A stretch of 64,000 bases of DNA, from NCBI GenBank assembly GCA_037179515.1, contig JAXCGZ010019349.1, positions 1-64,000 on the forward strand, in the 5' to 3' direction. Origin of the DNA: Halocaridina rubra (lineage: Eukaryota; Arthropoda; Malacostraca; Decapoda; Atyidae). The translations under genes and the position numbers were made by a program. The notes beneath the pieces were generated by a model. The model was not told the origin of the DNA. It did no database searches and was given only the letters and a program-made list of their open reading frames with translations. This document shows, piece by piece, positions 1-17,219 of the stretch (position 1 is the first letter of the stretch; the number at the start of each line of letters is the position of its first letter).

Positions 1-6369
<6,369 letters not shown>

Positions 6370-6399
6370 GCAAAATAAACTGTTATATCACAGCACAAT

Positions 6400-7114
<715 letters not shown>

Positions 7115-7140
7115 TTATTGCTGTATGCTAACAGTTTGTA

Positions 7141-7562
<422 letters not shown>

Positions 7563-7781
7563 ACACATTTATTTTTGTTGCATTTTTTTTTTATCCTCAA
7601 ATTACCTTAGTCAAATTTTTACGGTATGATGTATGTTACCAGAAAAGAGATAAATTGAATCACTAAATAGCACTTATATGGAGATATAAAATTTCTGTGT
7701 GAAGCTTAATTAAAAGTTTTTCTCTCTTTTTTTTCTCTTTCTCTTCTTCTTTCTATATTCTGTGAGAGGGAGAACATAAAA

Positions 7782-8864
7782 ATGAGGCCATCTTTGTCCC
7801 AAACCTCTTTCACCCATGGGTCGGAAGGAGGGGTAGCTATTAGGAGACTAAAACAGAATATCAAGGATTTAGAAGCAATGGTTATAAGCCTTGATGATAA
7901 AATTCGGAATATGGATAGAGAAATGAAAGAGAATGAAACACTCAGAGAGGAAATAAGATTTTTTGGAGGAAGCAAATAGTGCACAAGGGCAGGAGAGAAA
8001 GGAACTAGAAAAAAGAATAAAGAAGCTGGAAGGGGAAAAGAGTGAACTAGAAACCAGAATTTCTAAACAAGAAGATAAAACCAAACAGCTTAATGAAAAC
8101 CTAAATAAATTAGATGTTAGTTCACTGCTCTCTTCTGAGAGAGACGAGATTGCTGCTTGGAATGTCCAGATTAAGGAAAAGATTGAACTGTTTAGAAAAG
8201 AGTTCTAGGAGCTGAATATGGAAAATGATGCCATGAAAAGTTCCTTTGATGATGCACTAAAGGGGAATGTGGCAGTAAAAGAGGCTGTAAAGGTGGTGGC
8301 AATGGAAAACATACAAACAGTTGACTATAATGAGACAGTAATCAAAAAACTGAAAGACGTTGTGATGGAAAGGGCAAACCCTCTGATCAAACATGCACTT
8401 TATAAAGAGAAGACAGAGATAATCTCAGGCATAAGCGATATCCCAGGAGCCAACATGACTTGGGAGACTTGAAGAAAATAAAGCTAGGGTTGTAGTCCTG
8501 ATAAGTAAGCTTGGAGTAGTTTTTGGTCCTGAGGATATTGTAAACATACACCAACTAGGCAAATATTCAAGGGAGGGAAAGCCGAGACCAACAAAAGTAA
8601 CCTTTGAGAGAGGGGAAACATGTAGGGAAATATTGTTGAGAAAAATAAAGTCTAAAAGACCTTCAAGAATTCAAAGAAGTGTTCATTAGACGATACAGAA
8701 CACAGGAAGAGATGGAAAAGATCAAAGATTTGTTGGAAGAGGCAAGAGGGTTAAATGAAGAAAGAAATGAAGAAGAGAAGAAAAATTTTCATTTCAGAGT
8801 TCTTCCAGACAAAGGGGAGGTAAAGAAGATAATGGCAGAAGATCAGGGGATGGAGCCTCATTAA
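7782..8864 (+). pseudogene. CR1-A ORF1 (coiled-coil and RNA-binding-like protein), broken
   Basis: ATG at 7782 begins MRPSLSQTS; copy A5 has the same start context. The first 130 or so residues are E/K/L-rich heptad-like coiled coil (LKQNIKDLEAMVISLDDKI, then LEKRIKKLEGEKSELE). A conserved basic region follows (GPEDIVNIHQLGKYSREGKP, PTKVTFERG, FIRRYRTQEEM) that resembles the RNA-binding C-terminal domain of LINE ORF1 proteins. Lesions: a +1 in the T run near 7960-7965, TAG at 8206-8208, a frameshift with stop near 8470, another near 8645, and the normal TAA at 8862-8864. The RNA-binding role is inferred from position and composition. Confidence 0.75.
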
Positions 8865-8866
8865 TA

Positions 8867-11656
8867 TTGTTATACACAAATGCTGATGGATTAGCTGGTA
8901 AGGCAGTAGAATTAAAAGATAGGATTCACAACAGTAAGGCAGATATAGTAGCAATTACAGACTAAGTTAAGTGAGGACATAAACAGTGTCACAGTTTTTC
9001 TTAAGAGCTTCAGAATATTAAGGGTTGAAAGATCTGAGAGGACTGGTGGAGGGATAGCACTGCTCATAAGTGAAAGGATTCAAGTTGAAGAAATGAACTT
9101 GGCTATAGAAAGTGAGTTCAAGGAATTTCTTGTTGCTCGCATAAATACTGGGTCAGAGAGTTTTATAATTACTGTTGTATATAACCCACCAAGGAACCAG
9201 ACTAATCTAGAAGTTTATGAGGAAAGTCATATTGGTACTATTGGAGCCATAAACTCAGTTGTTAACATGGCACGGGAGAGAAAATGTAGGATTTTGATTA
9301 TGGGAGATATTAATCATAAAAAGATAGATTGGATAAATCTTGACCCACACAGTGGTGAGGACTCATTCGGGGCAAGATTCCTAGATTGCATACAAGGGAA
9401 GTTCCTACACCAACATGTAATGGAACCAACGAGGGCCAGGGGTGGGGATGAGCCATCACTACTTGATCTAGTATTCACAGATAATGTGTTGGATATTGAA
9501 AAAATTGAGTATGAACCACCAATTGGAAAGAGTGACCACTGTGTGTTGTTGATAGAGTATATCATTGAAGATATTCTGCCTGAGAATAGAGGCACAGAGG
9601 ACATGAGAAGGAAATATCCGAAAGGAGATTACATCAAAATGAATGAGCATTTTGCAGTTATTGACTGGAGAACCTTATTATACAACAAATCTGTACAAGA
9701 AATGTATGACATCTTTTGTGAGAAATATGGGAAGATAGCAGATCGCTGAATACCTGTCACCAAAGTAGGTGTAATTCATGCCAGAGAGAAATGGTTTGAT
9801 AATGAGTGTAAAAGAGCTAAGGAGTGGAGAGACAAATGCTGGAAAAGGAATAGGAGGAGAAAAAACATAAATGCCTGGCAAACCTACAAAAGAGCAAGAA
9901 ATGACTACCTAAGTAAAGAGAGAGGCAGAGAGAGACTATGAGAGGGACATCACCAGGAAGGCTAAAGAAAATCCCAAGCTTTTCCACAGCTTTATCAGAG
10001 GAAAACTTAAAGTAAAAGAATAGGTTTTAAGACTAAAGAGAGCAGATGGAAGCATCACTGAGACGGATGAAGAGATCTGCAAAGAATTGAACAAGGAGTT
10101 TCAGTCAGTATTTACAGTAGAAAATACCCCACCCCCTTAGACTGCAGAGATAGAAGCTCAAGGGCCAGTATTAGAGAACATCAACCTTGGATTTAGATGT
10201 TCATAAAGCTACAGGTCCTGATGACATAGCCCCTCATGTACCTAAAAAGTGCACAAACTCAATATCAGTGGCACTGGGTATCATATTTAAAAAGTCACTG
10301 GAGTCAGTGGAGATTCCAAGATGCTGGAAACAAGCAAATGTGATACCTATCTTCAAAAAGGGAAGGAGGGATACGGATCTGAACTATGGATCAGTTTCCT
10401 TGACCAGCATAGTTTGCAAAGTTATGGAGAAACTACTAAGGAAGCATATCTCTCTTCACTTGGAACCCTTCAACTATTTGTCAGTGAGACAACATGACTT
10501 CAGAGAAGGTAGATCAACAGTAACAAACTTATTAGAATTTTATGATGAGGTAGGCCGAATCTTACAGGAGAGAGAGGGCTGGGTAGATTGCATATTCCTA
10601 GACTTCCAGAAAGCATTTGACACTGATCCACATGGGAGACTTATTAGGAAGCTGCAAGCAATGGCTAGAATAGGTGGAAATGTCTTGGAATGGATAAAAA
10701 CTTACTTAGAAGGAAGGTAAAAGAGGGTTAGAGTAAGACACTCAGTGTCTGAATGGAGAAGAGTTAGTAGTAGAGTTCCACAGGGTTCAGTTTTAGGGCC
10801 ACTTTTGTTCCTTGTATATGTAAATGACCTACCAGAGTCTGTAAATTCATTCATGAATATGTTTGCAGATGATGCAAAGATTGTGAAGAAAGTAGGAAAT
10901 GAGAACAATGGTAGAGAACTTCAGGAGGATCTAAATAGTCTGCATGAGTGGTCAGAAAAGTGACTAATGAAATTCAATACTTCAAAATGTAAGGTAATGA
11001 GAATGGGTTAGCGTGCAAGAAGGCCCAAGCTTTTCTACTCTTTGGCTGGAGTACAACTTCAAGAGCCAGAAAATGAGAGAGATCTAGGAGTAAACATACT
11101 GGCAGATTTGTCTCCAGAAATACATATAAATGGCATAGTAAGGGCAGCATATGCATTCTTATCAAATGTAAGGGTAGCCTTCAGGCACATAGACAAGGAA
11201 ATGTTTAGAAATATTTATGTAACCTATGTGAGGCCAAAACTCGAATATGCAGCCCCCTTTGGAAATCCACACTTGAAAAAGCACATAGCTAAGCTTGAAA
11301 AAGTTCAAAGACATGCCACGAAACTGGTGCCAGAAATGCGTAATCTTAGTTATGATGAGAGGCTGAAGGAATTAGACTTACCATCACCCGAAGCTAGAAG
11401 ATTGAGGGGGGATATGGTGACAGTCTTTAAATTCCTTCATGGTTATGATAGAGTGGATAGGGATGGATATTTTGATATGGCTGGCTCTAGAACTAAAGGT
11501 CATTGTTTGAATCTTCGTAAGAAAAGTTCTTTGCAGGATGTAAGGAAATACTTTTTCAGTGTAAGAGTAGTTGATAATTGGAATTGGCTAAGCGAGGAGG
11601 TAGTTAATGCTATCTCATTCCATAGTTTTAAGGACAGGTATGATAAGTATCACTAA
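8867..11656 (+). pseudogene. CR1-A ORF2 (endonuclease-RT), broken
   Basis: Starts at the endonuclease block YTNADGLAGK without an ATG, as in all A copies here. The endonuclease (RTGGGIALLISERIQ, VVYNPPR, RILIMGDINHK, LLDLVFTDN, IGKSDHC) and RT are both recognisable. Lesions: a 2-bp loss at about 8962, TGA at 9747-9749, a frameshift near 9916, TAG near 10022 and 10138, a 30-bp deletion at about 10186, TAA near 10719, and TGA at 10961-10963. The last replaces the Trp codon of HEWSEKW and is shared with copy A5. Confidence 0.85.
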
Positions 11657-11748
11657 GTATAAAATGGAACCGATCAGGAGATGGGAAGATACGAGCTTTG
11701 GGCTCTTTCCCGTAAACACAATTAGGTAAATACAGTTAGGTAAATACA

Positions 11749-13747
11749 CGAGGCAGCTCCATTTTTGAATGATCTTTTCCCTTCTGAACCTAAATTTATC
11801 AAGCTTAAATCCATTATTACGAGTTCTGGTTTGATCGTGAATTTTTAAAACTTTATTAATATCTCCCTTGTTAATCCTTTTAAACCATTTATACACTTCA
11901 ATCATATCCCCCCTAACTCTTCGCCTCTCTAGAGAATGTAGATTAAGTTTTTTTAATCTGTCCTCATATGGTAGATTTCTGATATTGTGTATCATCTTGG
12001 TCATTCTTCGCTGCACTCTCTCCAAGGATTCAATTTCCATTCTATAATAGGGTGACCAGAATTGCACAGCATAATCTAAATGGGGCCTAACTAATGCAAG
12101 ATAGAGCTGCAAAATAACCTTTTCCGTCGTATTGCCAACACTTCTTGAGATAAATCCTAAAATTCTGCTTGCTTTATTTCTGACTGCTGTGCATTGCTCT
12201 CTTGGCTTGAGATTACTACTCACAAGAACTCCCAAATCCCTTTCACACTGAGAACTCATGATTTCATGGTTATTTAGCTTATAACTAGTATTGTCTTTTA
12301 TAGTACCCATTTTAACTACTTTACATTTTTCAACATTAAATTCCATTTGCCATTTGTTCGACCATTCAGATAATTTATTTATATCTTCCTGTAAAGCATG
12401 AATGTCTTCTTTTCCATTTATAATTCTACCTATTTTAGTTTCATCTGCGAATTTACTTAGGTTATTACTGATATCCGAATTCAGATCATTTAGATATACG
12501 ATGAATAATAGGGGACCCAGTACCGAGCCTTGTGGTACCCCACTAGTAACCGAACCCCACTCCGATTTCTCTCCATTTATGAAAACCCTCTGTTTCTGTC
12601 TTTTAACCATTCTTTGATCCATCTGAGAACAGCTCCTCCTATACCATGAGCTTCCAGCTTTTTAACTAATCTTTTGTGAGGAACACTATCAAAAGCTTTG
12701 CTAAAATCTAGATATATTGTATCATATTCTTTGCCACAATCTACTGCCTCGTAAACTTCTGAATAAAAAGACAGTAAGTTTGTAAGGCACGAAAAACCCT
12801 TTAGAAACCAGTGTTGTGAAAGTTTTATCAGTCTGTGTAATTCTAGATGTGCCCTTATTTTATTTGCAATGATGGATTCTAGAATCTTACCCACTGTTGA
12901 CGTTAAGCTTACAGACCTATAATTATTCTTTTTAACTCGTTCTCCTTTTTTTAAATATTGGTACTACATCTGCCAATTTCCACTCCATGGGTACCGATCC
13001 TACTTTCATTGAATTATTAAATAATGCAGTTAGTGGACAACTAAGCTCTTCCTTGCATTCCTTTAATATTCTAGCATATATTCCATCAGGTCCCGGAGAT
13101 TTATGAGCCTTTAATTTATCTATTTCTTTTATTACCTCCTCTCTCGTAATATTTATTGAGCTAAGTATATTATCGGGACTGTCTCTGTAAATGGATTCTA
13201 CTTCCGGAATATTTTCCAATGTTTCATGGGCATATAGTCTCTCTGACTATTGTTAAGAGTCATGACAAATTTGTTATATTCCTCATCCAAATTTATATTA
13301 ACTGACGGACTGCTGTTCTTTCCTGTGAGAGAATTTACTGTATTGATTTTATCTTGTGATAATGCTTGGCCTGTGGTACTCAATTTTCGGGGTAATCTGC
13401 TACCTGCGACCTTACCTGCTGGATTAACTACCCACATCTGTACCCTAGAAATCCCTTCCCATACCTCATTAGATAATTTAGTTTTTAAGCCCTCAAAATC
13501 TCCTGCTCTAAAGTTTGGAACAATATTCTTATTTTCCTTTATAGTTTCCTTGAAAATTATGTTAAATCTAATGGAATCATGGTCACTGTTGCCCAATGGT
13601 TCACCAAATTCTAAATTTGTAACCATATTCTCTCCATTACTAAGAACTAAATCCAGTATATTCACCCCCGTGTTGCTTTAAGTACATGCTGAGAAAGGAA
13701 ATTGTCTTCTACTACTTCCAAAAACTCCATAGAGCTACTATCACCTG
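11749..13747 (-). mobile_element. CR1-clade LINE family B, copy B2, internally deleted
   Basis: Minus-strand copy carrying the end of the endonuclease (13665 down to about 13220) and RT (13219 down to about 11780). Two internal deletions stand out against B3: about 240 bp near 11773 (3' UTR and C-terminus) and about 350 bp near 13215 (linker between endonuclease and RT). RT motifs AHKSPGPDGIYARILKEC, YLDFSKAFDSVPHKR, SGVPQGSVLGPLLFIVYLND and FADETKI (motif C altered from FADD) are visible in three frames. Its 3' octamer tail is missing and it abuts A2. Its 5' end joins A3 directly at about 13747. Confidence 0.82.
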
Positions 13748-13753
13748 TAATCG

Positions 13754-14272
13754 AAAAAATGAAAGACGTTGTGATGGAAAGGGCAAATCCACTCATCAGA
13801 CAGGCACTTGATAAGGAGAAGACAGTGGTAATCTCAGGCATAAGTGAATCCCAGGAGCCAACATGGCAGGGGAGACTCGAAGAAAATAAAGCTAGGGTTG
13901 TAGACCTGATAAGAAAGCTTGGAGTATTATGTGGTCCTGAGGATATTGTAAACATACACCAACTGGGTAAATATTCGAGGGAAGGAAAGCCGAGACCAAC
14001 AAAAGTAACCTTTGAGAGAGGGGAAACATGTAGGAATATATTGTTGAGAAATAAAAAGTCTAAAAGACCTTCAAGAATGCAAAGAAGTGTTCATTAGACG
14101 ATACAGAACACAGGAAGAGATGGGAAAGATCAAAAACTTGTTGCAAGAGGCAAGAAGGTTAAACGATGAAAGAAATGAAGAAGAGAAGAAAAATTTTCGT
14201 TACAGAGTACTTCCAGACAAAGGGGAGATAAAGAAGATAATGACAGAAGATCAGGGGATGGGGCCTCATTAA
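13754..14272 (+). pseudogene. CR1-A ORF1, C-terminal half, frameshifted
   Basis: Reads from the end of the coiled coil (KMKDVVMERANPLIRQALDKEKTVVISGISESQEP) through GPEDIVNIHQLGKYSREGKP and PTKVTFERG. A one-base gain near 14050 (AGAAATAAAAAGTC where A5 has AGAAAAAAAAGTC) moves the C-terminus (FIRRYRTQEEMGKIKNLL, FRYRVLPDKGEIKKI) into the next frame. It ends at TAA 14270-14272, three bases before the ORF2 homology begins at 14275. Confidence 0.72.
14191..14197 (+). promoter_or_regulatory. Candidate -1 ribosomal frameshift heptamer A AAT TTT
   Basis: In the ORF1 frame this reads A AAT TTT, which fits the X XXY YYZ pattern. The -1 frame from this point is open through 14275 and is exactly the ORF2 frame. 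ORF2 has no ATG before its endonuclease block. The same heptamer in the same phase occurs in A2 (8783-8789) and A5 (30983-30989). No downstream pseudoknot was evaluated, and at least one copy (A10) has lost the motif. Confidence 0.4.
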
Positions 14273-14274
14273 GA

Positions 14275-17097
14275 CTGTTATACACAAATGCTGATGGATT
14301 AGCTGGTAAGGCAGTAGAATTAAAAGATAGGATTCACAACAGTAAGGCAGATATAGTAGCAATTACAGAGACTAAGTTGAGTGAGGACATAAACAGTGTC
14401 ACAGTTTTTCCTAAGGGCTTCAGAATACTAAGGGTTGAAAGATCTGAGAGGACTGGTGGAGGGATAGCACTGCTCATAAGTGAGAGGATTCAAGTTGAAG
14501 AAATAAACTTGGCTATAGAAAGTGAGTTCAGGGAATTTCTTGTTGCTCGCATAAATACTGGGTCAGAGAGCATTATAATAACTGTTGTATACAACCCACC
14601 AAGGAACCAAAATAGGCTTGAAATTTATGAGGAAAGTCATATAGGTACTATTGAAGTCATAAACTCAGTTGTTAACATGGCACGGAAGAAAAAATGTAGG
14701 ATTTTGATTATGGGAGACTTTAATCATAAAGAGATAGATTGGATAAATCTTGACCCACACAGTGGTGAGGACTCATTCGGGGCAAGATTCCTAGATTGCG
14801 TACAAGGGAATTTCCTACACCAACATGTAATGGAACCAACAAGGGCCAGGGGTGGGGATGAGCTATCACTACTTGATCTAGTGTTCACAGATAATGTGTT
14901 GGATATTGAAAATATTGAGTATGAACCACCAATTGGAAAGAGTGACCACTGTGTGTTGTTGATGGAGTATATCATTGAAGATATTCTTCCTGAGAGTAGA
15001 GGCACTGAGGACATGAGGAGGAACTATCCGAAAGGAGATTACATAAAAATGAATGAGCTTTTTGCAGTTATTGACTGGAGAACCTTATTTTACAACAAAC
15101 CTGTACAAGAAATGTATGACATCTTTTGTGAGAAATATGGGAAGATAGTAGATTGCTGCATACCTGTCACCAAAGTAGGTGTAATTCATGCCAGAGAGAA
15201 ATGGTTCGATAATGGGTGTAAAAGAGCTAAGGAGTGGAGAGACAAATGCTGGAAAAGGTATAGGAGGAGGAAAAACATAAATGCCTGGCAAACCTACAAA
15301 AGAGCAAGAAATGACTACCTAAGTAAAAGGAGAGAGGCAGAGAGAGATTATGAGAGGGACATCACCAGGAAGGCTAAAGAAAATCCCAAGCTTTTCCACA
15401 GCTTTATCAGAGGAAAACTGAAGGTAAAAGAACAGGTTTTACGGCTAAAGAGAGCGGATGGAAGCATCACTGAGACGGATGAAGAGATCTGCAAAGAATT
15501 GAACAAGGAGTTTCAGTCAGTATTTACAGTAGAAAATACCCCACCCCCTCAGATTGCAGTGATAGAAGCTCAAGGGCCGGTATTAGAGAACATCAACCTT
15601 ACAGCCACAGAGGTATGCAAAGCGCTGATGGATTTAGATGTTCATAAAGCTAAAGGTCCTGATGACATATCCCCTCATGTGCTTAAAAAATGCGCAAACA
15701 CAATATCAGTGGCACTAAGTATCATATTTAAGGAGTCACTGGAGTCGGGGGAGATTCCAAGATGCTGGAAACAAGCAAATGTGTTACCTATCTTCAAAAA
15801 GGGAAGGAGGGATACGGCTCTGAACTATAGACCAGTTGCCTTGACCAGCATAGTTTGCAAAGTTATGGAGAAACTACTAAGGAAACATATCTCTCTTCAC
15901 TTGGAATCCTTCAACTTTTTGTCAGTGAGGCAACATGGCTTAAGAGAAGGTAGATCAACAGTAACAAACTTATTAGAATTTTATGATGAGGTAAGCCAAA
16001 TCTTACAGGAAAGAGAGGGCTGGGCAGATTGCATATTCCTAGACTTCCAGAAAGCGTTTGACACTGTTCCACATGGGAGACTTATTAGGAAGCTGCAATC
16101 AATGGCTAGAATAGGTGGAAATGTTTTGGAATGGATAAAAGCTTACTTGGAAGGAAGGGAACAGAGGGTTAGAGTAAGACACTCAGTGTCTGAATGGAGA
16201 AGAGTTAGTAGTGGAGTTCCACAGGGTTCAGTTTTAGGGCCACTTTTGTTCCTTGTATATGTAAATGACCTACCAGAGTCTGTAAATTCATTCATGAATA
16301 TGTTTGCAGATGATGCAAAGATTGTGAAGAAAGTAAAAAACGAGAACAATGGTAGAGAACTTCAGGAGGATCTAAATAATCTGCATGAGTGGTCAGAAAA
16401 GTGGCTAATGAAATTCAATACTTCAAAATGTAAGGTAATGAGAATGGGTACAAGTGCAAGAAGGCCCAAGCTTGACTACTCGGTGGCTGGAGTACAACTT
16501 CAAGAGACAGAAAATGAGAGAGACCTAGGAGTAAACATACTGGCAGATTTGTCTCCAGAAATACATATAAATGGCATAGTAAGTGCAGCATATTCATTCT
16601 TATCAAATGTAAGGGTAGCCTTCAGGCACATGGACAAGGAAATGTTCAGAAATATTTATGTAACCTATGTGAGGCCAAAACTCGAATATGCAGCCCCCTT
16701 TTGGAATCTGCACTTTAAAAAGCACATAGCTAAGCTTGAAAAAGTTCAAAGACATGCAACGAAACTGGTGCCAGAAATACGCAATCTCAGTTATGATGAG
16801 AGGCTGAGGGAATTAGACTTACCATCACTCGAAGCTAGAAGAGTAAGGGGGGATATGGTGACAGTCTTTAAATTCCTTCATGGTTATGATAGAGTGGATA
16901 GGGATCGATATTTCGATATGGCCGGCTCTAGAACTAGAGGTCATAGTTTGAAGCTTCGTAAGAAAACTTCTTTGCAGGATGTAAGGAAATACTTTTTCAG
17001 TGTAAGAGTAGTTGATAATTGGAATTGGCTAAGCGAGGAGGTAGTTAATGCTATCTCAATCCACAGTTTTAAGGACAGGTACGATAAGTATCACTAA
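14275..17097 (+). CDS. CR1-A ORF2 polyprotein: AP-endonuclease plus reverse transcriptase, uninterrupted
   Basis: About 940 codons without a stop, the usual size for CR1 ORF2. The endonuclease comes first: TNADGLAGK (Asn), ITETKL (Glu), VVYNPPR, ILIMGDFNHKEIDW (Asp/Asn), LLDLVFTDN, and GKSDHCVLL (catalytic SDH). A basic linker follows, then RT: HKAKGPDDISPHVLKK, NYRPVALTSIVCKVMEKLL, CIFLDFQKAFDTVPH (motif A), SGVPQGSVLGPLLFLVYVND (motif B), FADDAKI (motif C), KCKVMRMG (motif D). The CR1-type C-terminus ends RYDKYH. No RNase H. No in-frame ATG precedes the endonuclease; the start at 14275 is where homology begins, and translation may enter by frameshift from ORF1. Acts in target-primed reverse transcription in the nucleus. 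The Lys in HKAKGP replaces Thr of the other copies. Confidence 0.85.
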   Translation: MLYTNADGLAGKAVELKDRIHNSKADIVAITETKLSEDINSVTVFPKGFRILRVERSERTGGGIALLISERIQVEEINLAIESEFREFLVARINTGSESIIITVVYNPPRNQNRLEIYEESHIGTIEVINSVVNMARKKKCRILIMGDFNHKEIDWINLDPHSGEDSFGARFLDCVQGNFLHQHVMEPTRARGGDELSLLDLVFTDNVLDIENIEYEPPIGKSDHCVLLMEYIIEDILPESRGTEDMRRNYPKGDYIKMNELFAVIDWRTLFYNKPVQEMYDIFCEKYGKIVDCCIPVTKVGVIHAREKWFDNGCKRAKEWRDKCWKRYRRRKNINAWQTYKRARNDYLSKRREAERDYERDITRKAKENPKLFHSFIRGKLKVKEQVLRLKRADGSITETDEEICKELNKEFQSVFTVENTPPPQIAVIEAQGPVLENINLTATEVCKALMDLDVHKAKGPDDISPHVLKKCANTISVALSIIFKESLESGEIPRCWKQANVLPIFKKGRRDTALNYRPVALTSIVCKVMEKLLRKHISLHLESFNFLSVRQHGLREGRSTVTNLLEFYDEVSQILQEREGWADCIFLDFQKAFDTVPHGRLIRKLQSMARIGGNVLEWIKAYLEGREQRVRVRHSVSEWRRVSSGVPQGSVLGPLLFLVYVNDLPESVNSFMNMFADDAKIVKKVKNENNGRELQEDLNNLHEWSEKWLMKFNTSKCKVMRMGTSARRPKLDYSVAGVQLQETENERDLGVNILADLSPEIHINGIVSAAYSFLSNVRVAFRHMDKEMFRNIYVTYVRPKLEYAAPFWNLHFKKHIAKLEKVQRHATKLVPEIRNLSYDERLRELDLPSLEARRVRGDMVTVFKFLHGYDRVDRDRYFDMAGSRTRGHSLKLRKKTSLQDVRKYFFSVRVVDNWNWLSEEVVNAISIHSFKDRYDKYH

Positions 17098-17219
17098 GTC
17101 TAAAATGGAACCGATCAGGAGACGGGAAGATACGAGCTTTGGGCTCTTTCCCGTAAACACAATTAGGTAATCAATTAGGTAATCACAACTTCAAAAGACA
17201 GAAAATGAGAGAGATCTAG

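Larger units (their letters stand above)
7566..11748 (+). mobile_element. CR1-clade LINE family A, copy A2, near full length
   Basis: Holds a 5' UTR (about 7566-7781, alignable by eye to the 5' UTR of copy A5), ORF1, ORF2, and a 3' UTR with ATTAGGTAAATACA-like tail repeats ending at about 11748. There it meets the 3' end of B2 in the opposite orientation. The true 5' end cannot be fixed from two copies, because alignable sequence begins in a T-rich run. All reading frames are damaged. Confidence 0.85.
13748..17186 (+). mobile_element. CR1-clade LINE family A, copy A3, with intact ORF2
   Basis: Begins in the middle of ORF1 (sequence for EKMKDVVMERANPLIR) against the 5' end of minus-strand B2. 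It holds the ORF1 C-terminus, an unbroken ORF2, the 3' UTR, and two tail repeats of the AATTAGGTAATCAC type ending near 17186. ORF2 appears uninterrupted, so this is the most recently active-looking protein source in the window, although the missing 5' end and ORF1 half mean the element cannot be autonomous as it stands. Confidence 0.86.
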
